From Methylomarinum sp050304855 (GTDB lineage Bacteria; Pseudomonadota; Gammaproteobacteria; Methylococcales; Methylomonadaceae): a DNA stretch of 31,803 bases. The DNA lies in the NCBI GenBank assembly GCA_050304855.1, contig JBNLEI010000110.1, forward strand, positions 1 through 31,803. The letters run 5' to 3'. Of the stretch, positions 28,858 to 31,803 are shown in pieces; the stretch's first letter is position 1; every line of letters begins with the position of its first letter. The notes under the pieces were generated by a model. The model saw only the letters and a list, made by a program, of their open reading frames with translations. It made no database searches and was not told the origin of the DNA. The translations under genes and the position numbers were made by a program.

Positions 28858-31803
28858 ATGAAAATACTTAATATTTATTTCAAAAATATCAATTCATTGG
28901 AAGGAGAGAACCGTATCGATTTCGATCGGGCGCCGATTTCCGATGCCGGTGTTTTCGCCATTACGGGACCAAACGGTTCGGGTAAGACTACTGTTCTCGA
29001 TGCTATTACCTTGGGGTTGTACGGAGAGACTTATCGTTTCGACAGACCTGCCGAACATGTGATGACTAAACAAACGGCGGAAAGTTTCGCCCAAATTGAA
29101 TTTGCACTCGGTGACGAAATTTTCCGTTCCAGCTGGCGAGTAAAACGCGCTGGCGATTCGCCACAAGGCGAATTGTTGCCTCCGGAAATGACCTTGGTTC
29201 GTCTAAACGGCGAACAACAAACAATTGAACAAACGCCGGTCCAAGTGAGAAATCGAATTGCCGAATTGACCGGAATGGACTTTCACAAATTCACCAAATC
29301 CATGGTATTGGCGCAAGGCGACTTTGCCGCATTTTTGAATGCCTTGGATAGCGAGCGGATGGATATTCTGGAAAAAATCACCGGTGAGGATATTTACCAG
29401 GAATTTCGTCAGCGAATTGAGCAAAGATTTGAGCAGGTTAAGACCCAATTGGCTCAGATTGAGCAGGATTTGGAAGCGACTCCGGTTATGGATGACTCTG
29501 CGATTGAAGCGGCTCAAAGCGACTTGGACGATTTTAGCCAGCAAGTTGAGGAATATAAAGAGGGACTGGGCGAGCTGGAAAAACAATTGAATTGGGCCGG
29601 TAACATTGCTTCTTTACAAGACCAATTGGCGGCAATAACGGATAACCGGCAGAAATTGACTGAGGAACGTGACGACAATCAGCGTATTTTGCGGCAGATT
29701 GAAGAGGAGAGGCCGGCTTTGGCGTTTAAGGATGATGTCGCCTCACTGGATAACAAAACCGGCTTGGCGAAGCAAAGCGAGCAGACTCTGGACGGTTACC
29801 GTAACGAAGTGGTTATGCTTCAGCAACAATTGGAAACTCGTCAATTCGATCAGAAGATTCTCGATACGGAGAAATCGGTTAGCGAACAAAAGCAGATTGT
29901 CGATGACCTAAAGCTGAAAATTGCTGAGCTGAAGCAGGAGTTACCGCAGGAAAACTCGCTTTTGCGTTCTATCAGTCAACAATTGGAGGAAAAAAAATCC
30001 GCGTTGTCATTTGTAGAAACATGGCTAAAAGACAATGATTCCGAAAAAGTGCTGCTGGAAAGCTTTCCTGAAACCGGCAAGTTAAGAAGCTTGCGGGAAG
30101 AATTGGCTGAGTTGAAAAATAAGCAGAAAACTCATGCCAAGTGGAGTAAAAACACGACCTCGGCATTGAAAAAGAATAAGGCCGCAATCAAAGACACTAG
30201 CAAGGACATAAAGTTATTGCAGAAAAAGCTGGCGGCTGACCAACAAACGATCAAAGATCGCACGCACGGAAGAAGTTTTGAACAGTTGGAAGAGCTCAAA
30301 GCCGAGCAGCAGGAAAGGGTCAATGACTTTCTGGAATGGTATGAATTGGCCCAGGTCAATGCCCGAATCGGTAAAAGGAATCTGTTTAGCTTTTTCAGCC
30401 GCAGCAAGCAGGAAATCGAGCTGGAAGAACACGAACTGGTTAAACGGCAGCATGCCATGCAGCTGGAAATAGCCAAAGAAGATAATATTCGTAAAACTCT
30501 GGAAAAAGCGGTTGCAAATGAGACTCTGCTGAAAAAAATGCAGGCCGAAAGGGGAAAACTGGAGGAAGGAAAGCCTTGCCCTTTATGCGGCTCGTTGAAA
30601 CATCCTTATGTGACCAGACCGCCGCTTGTCAGTGATTCGAAAAAGGCATTGGCCGATCAGCGCGGCAAATTACAGGCAATGCGTTCAAGTTTGGATAGCT
30701 TGAATTTGAAGATTAAGGAAGCGCGAGAACAAGAGAAGGAGCAGGCCGATAAAGACAATCGTTTGCAGCGGGTGCGTTCGCAATGGAATTCATTGAGAAA
30801 TCGGTTGAATATCGCCAACGCTCGGATGGATATCGATAATCTGGCGTTGATGAAAAAATTGTTCAAAGCTGAAAAGCAACAGTTGAACGATATCAACAAG
30901 TTGATTAAGAAATGCAGTAAATTGCATGTTGCAGTTGAAAGAGCCGAAGCCAATATTAAAAGTAACGAAGCGCTATTGATTGAGTTAAAAACCGAAAATG
31001 AACAACTGAATTCGGAATGGGATAACCGGCCGCGTGAATTGGTGGAATTGGAAAAAGCCTATGAAAAATGCAAGGATGACGAAAAGGCGTTGGCCGCTGT
31101 CGTGGAAAAGCAGTTGAAGACACTTGGCGAAAGCATGCCGGCAAAAGGACAGGAAGATGCCTTGTTTGATCGTCTCAATACGCGCAGGAAAGAATATCAA
31201 TCCCGTTTGATGCGGCAAAAAGTATTGGTGGAGGAAATTGGGGCATTGGAGGAGAAAGTCGCGATTTGTCAGGAAGATGTCGATGAAATTAACCACGCCC
31301 TACAGGAACAATCCGTGCAGTTGCAAAGCGAGGAAGTGGTCGGTTTGCATTTGGCGTTGCTTGAAAAACAGAAGTTGATAGTCGAAAAAGAACGGTTGCT
31401 GGTCGAGCAACTGGCGGACGCGGAAAGTGTAGCGAAAATTTTGCGAGATAAATTAACGGGCAGCCCATTTGCCGATATTGATGAGTTGAAGGAAAGTCTG
31501 GACTTGATTGCGAGGCGGGACGAAATCGAACGGCAATTGGAGAGGCTAAGTGCGCAGTTAGAAACCCTGGAGACCGACTTTTCCCGCTTGAGTAATCAGT
31601 TGGAAGAGGAGAGTGCGCTAGCCTATACGCAACTTAGCGTAGAGGAAATCCAAGCCCAACAGCAACAACTACAAGAAAAATCGACTATTGCCGAGATGGA
31701 AGTCAAAACGTTGCAGGATCGATTGACAAAGCAACAAAACTTGCAGGAAAAATCAGCGAGACTTCGGCAGCAATTGGCCGATCAACAAGCGATTTTGGAG
31801 GAA
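28858..31803 (+). CDS. sbcC: SbcC-type exonuclease ATPase subunit (partial, runs off the window)
   Basis: SbcC with the nuclease SbcD opens hairpins and trims DNA ends; it is the bacterial Rad50. The visible 982 codons are open to the window end. The N-terminal ATPase head has the Walker A motif GPNGSGKTT at 37-45 and the Q-loop SMVLAQGDF (Gln153). From about residue 180 a long coiled-coil arm follows, then the zinc hook CPLC at 574-577, where two SbcC molecules join through zinc, and then the returning arm, which is still running at the window edge. The second ATPase half (signature motif, Walker B) lies beyond the window. The arm of about 390 residues predicts a protein of about 1,150 or more. 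No sbcD gene lies directly upstream, where it commonly is. Confidence 0.93.
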   Translation, partial: MKILNIYFKNINSLEGENRIDFDRAPISDAGVFAITGPNGSGKTTVLDAITLGLYGETYRFDRPAEHVMTKQTAESFAQIEFALGDEIFRSSWRVKRAGDSPQGELLPPEMTLVRLNGEQQTIEQTPVQVRNRIAELTGMDFHKFTKSMVLAQGDFAAFLNALDSERMDILEKITGEDIYQEFRQRIEQRFEQVKTQLAQIEQDLEATPVMDDSAIEAAQSDLDDFSQQVEEYKEGLGELEKQLNWAGNIASLQDQLAAITDNRQKLTEERDDNQRILRQIEEERPALAFKDDVASLDNKTGLAKQSEQTLDGYRNEVVMLQQQLETRQFDQKILDTEKSVSEQKQIVDDLKLKIAELKQELPQENSLLRSISQQLEEKKSALSFVETWLKDNDSEKVLLESFPETGKLRSLREELAELKNKQKTHAKWSKNTTSALKKNKAAIKDTSKDIKLLQKKLAADQQTIKDRTHGRSFEQLEELKAEQQERVNDFLEWYELAQVNARIGKRNLFSFFSRSKQEIELEEHELVKRQHAMQLEIAKEDNIRKTLEKAVANETLLKKMQAERGKLEEGKPCPLCGSLKHPYVTRPPLVSDSKKALADQRGKLQAMRSSLDSLNLKIKEAREQEKEQADKDNRLQRVRSQWNSLRNRLNIANARMDIDNLALMKKLFKAEKQQLNDINKLIKKCSKLHVAVERAEANIKSNEALLIELKTENEQLNSEWDNRPRELVELEKAYEKCKDDEKALAAVVEKQLKTLGESMPAKGQEDALFDRLNTRRKEYQSRLMRQKVLVEEIGALEEKVAICQEDVDEINHALQEQSVQLQSEEVVGLHLALLEKQKLIVEKERLLVEQLADAESVAKILRDKLTGSPFADIDELKESLDLIARRDEIERQLERLSAQLETLETDFSRLSNQLEEESALAYTQLSVEEIQAQQQQLQEKSTIAEMEVKTLQDRLTKQQNLQEKSARLRQQLADQQAILEE

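Noticed and set aside
1..31803. Search for CRISPR arrays, insertion sequences, phage genes and rRNA
   Set aside because: No regularly spaced repeats, transposase-like proteins, terminal inverted repeats with target duplications, or rRNA sequence were seen.

Overview
The window looks like a chromosome segment of a gammaproteobacterial methanotroph (order Methylococcales). The main evidence is the partial malyl-CoA lyase gene followed by mtkA and mtkB, the two subunits of malate-CoA ligase. These are serine-cycle genes, which type I methanotrophs carry beside the RuMP cycle. The overall set (class I photolyase, glycogen phosphorylase, Aas/LplT, SbcC) and the moderate GC content fit this. The genus cannot be fixed from the sequence. 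No insertion sequence, phage gene, CRISPR array or rRNA was seen; this is mostly ordinary chromosomal backbone.

Layout. 1-2614: end of mcl, a strong terminator, then mtkAB ending in a second terminator shared with a convergent RMD1/DUF155 membrane protein (to 3401). 3403-5911: photolyase phrB, apparently with a non-AUG start, and an orphan membrane-anchored protein with a possible carbohydrate-binding-like fold. 5917-12620 (minus): a large DUF748/AsmA-like envelope protein, preceded in the direction of transcription by a tight three-gene cassette of RimK-like ATP-grasp ligase, M14/DUF2817 zinc hydrolase and a GNAT-C39 cysteine peptidase fusion. 12928-16580: thpR, then a minus-strand unit of two half-size YeeE/YedE transporter genes, xseA and an M23 peptidase. 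16865-21635: a small membrane protein, glycogen phosphorylase, and a minus-strand unit of alpha/beta hydrolase, methyltransferase and a small membrane protein. 21692-23047: tRNA-Asp with a clear promoter, then Nif3-like and Nudix genes. 23124-25062: a TetR regulator with a UMF1-type MFS transporter. 25068-28609 (minus): aas, a truncated NYN-domain gene and lplT, a phospholipid repair pair. 28858-end: sbcC, running off the window.

The most interesting candidate system is the ATP-grasp/M14/GNAT-C39 cassette at 8969-12620. It holds one enzyme type that makes peptide-like bonds, two that could break them and one that could acetylate amines, with overlapping or nearly abutting genes. This suggests synthesis and turnover of an unknown peptide metabolite or protein tag. 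Secondary points are the non-AUG start of phrB, the NYN remnant next to a perfect inverted repeat inside the aas-lplT unit, and an sbcC with no sbcD directly upstream.

Stretches of about 300 bases without a gene (3402-3702, 12621-12927, 16581-16864, 28610-28857) are described as separate entries.
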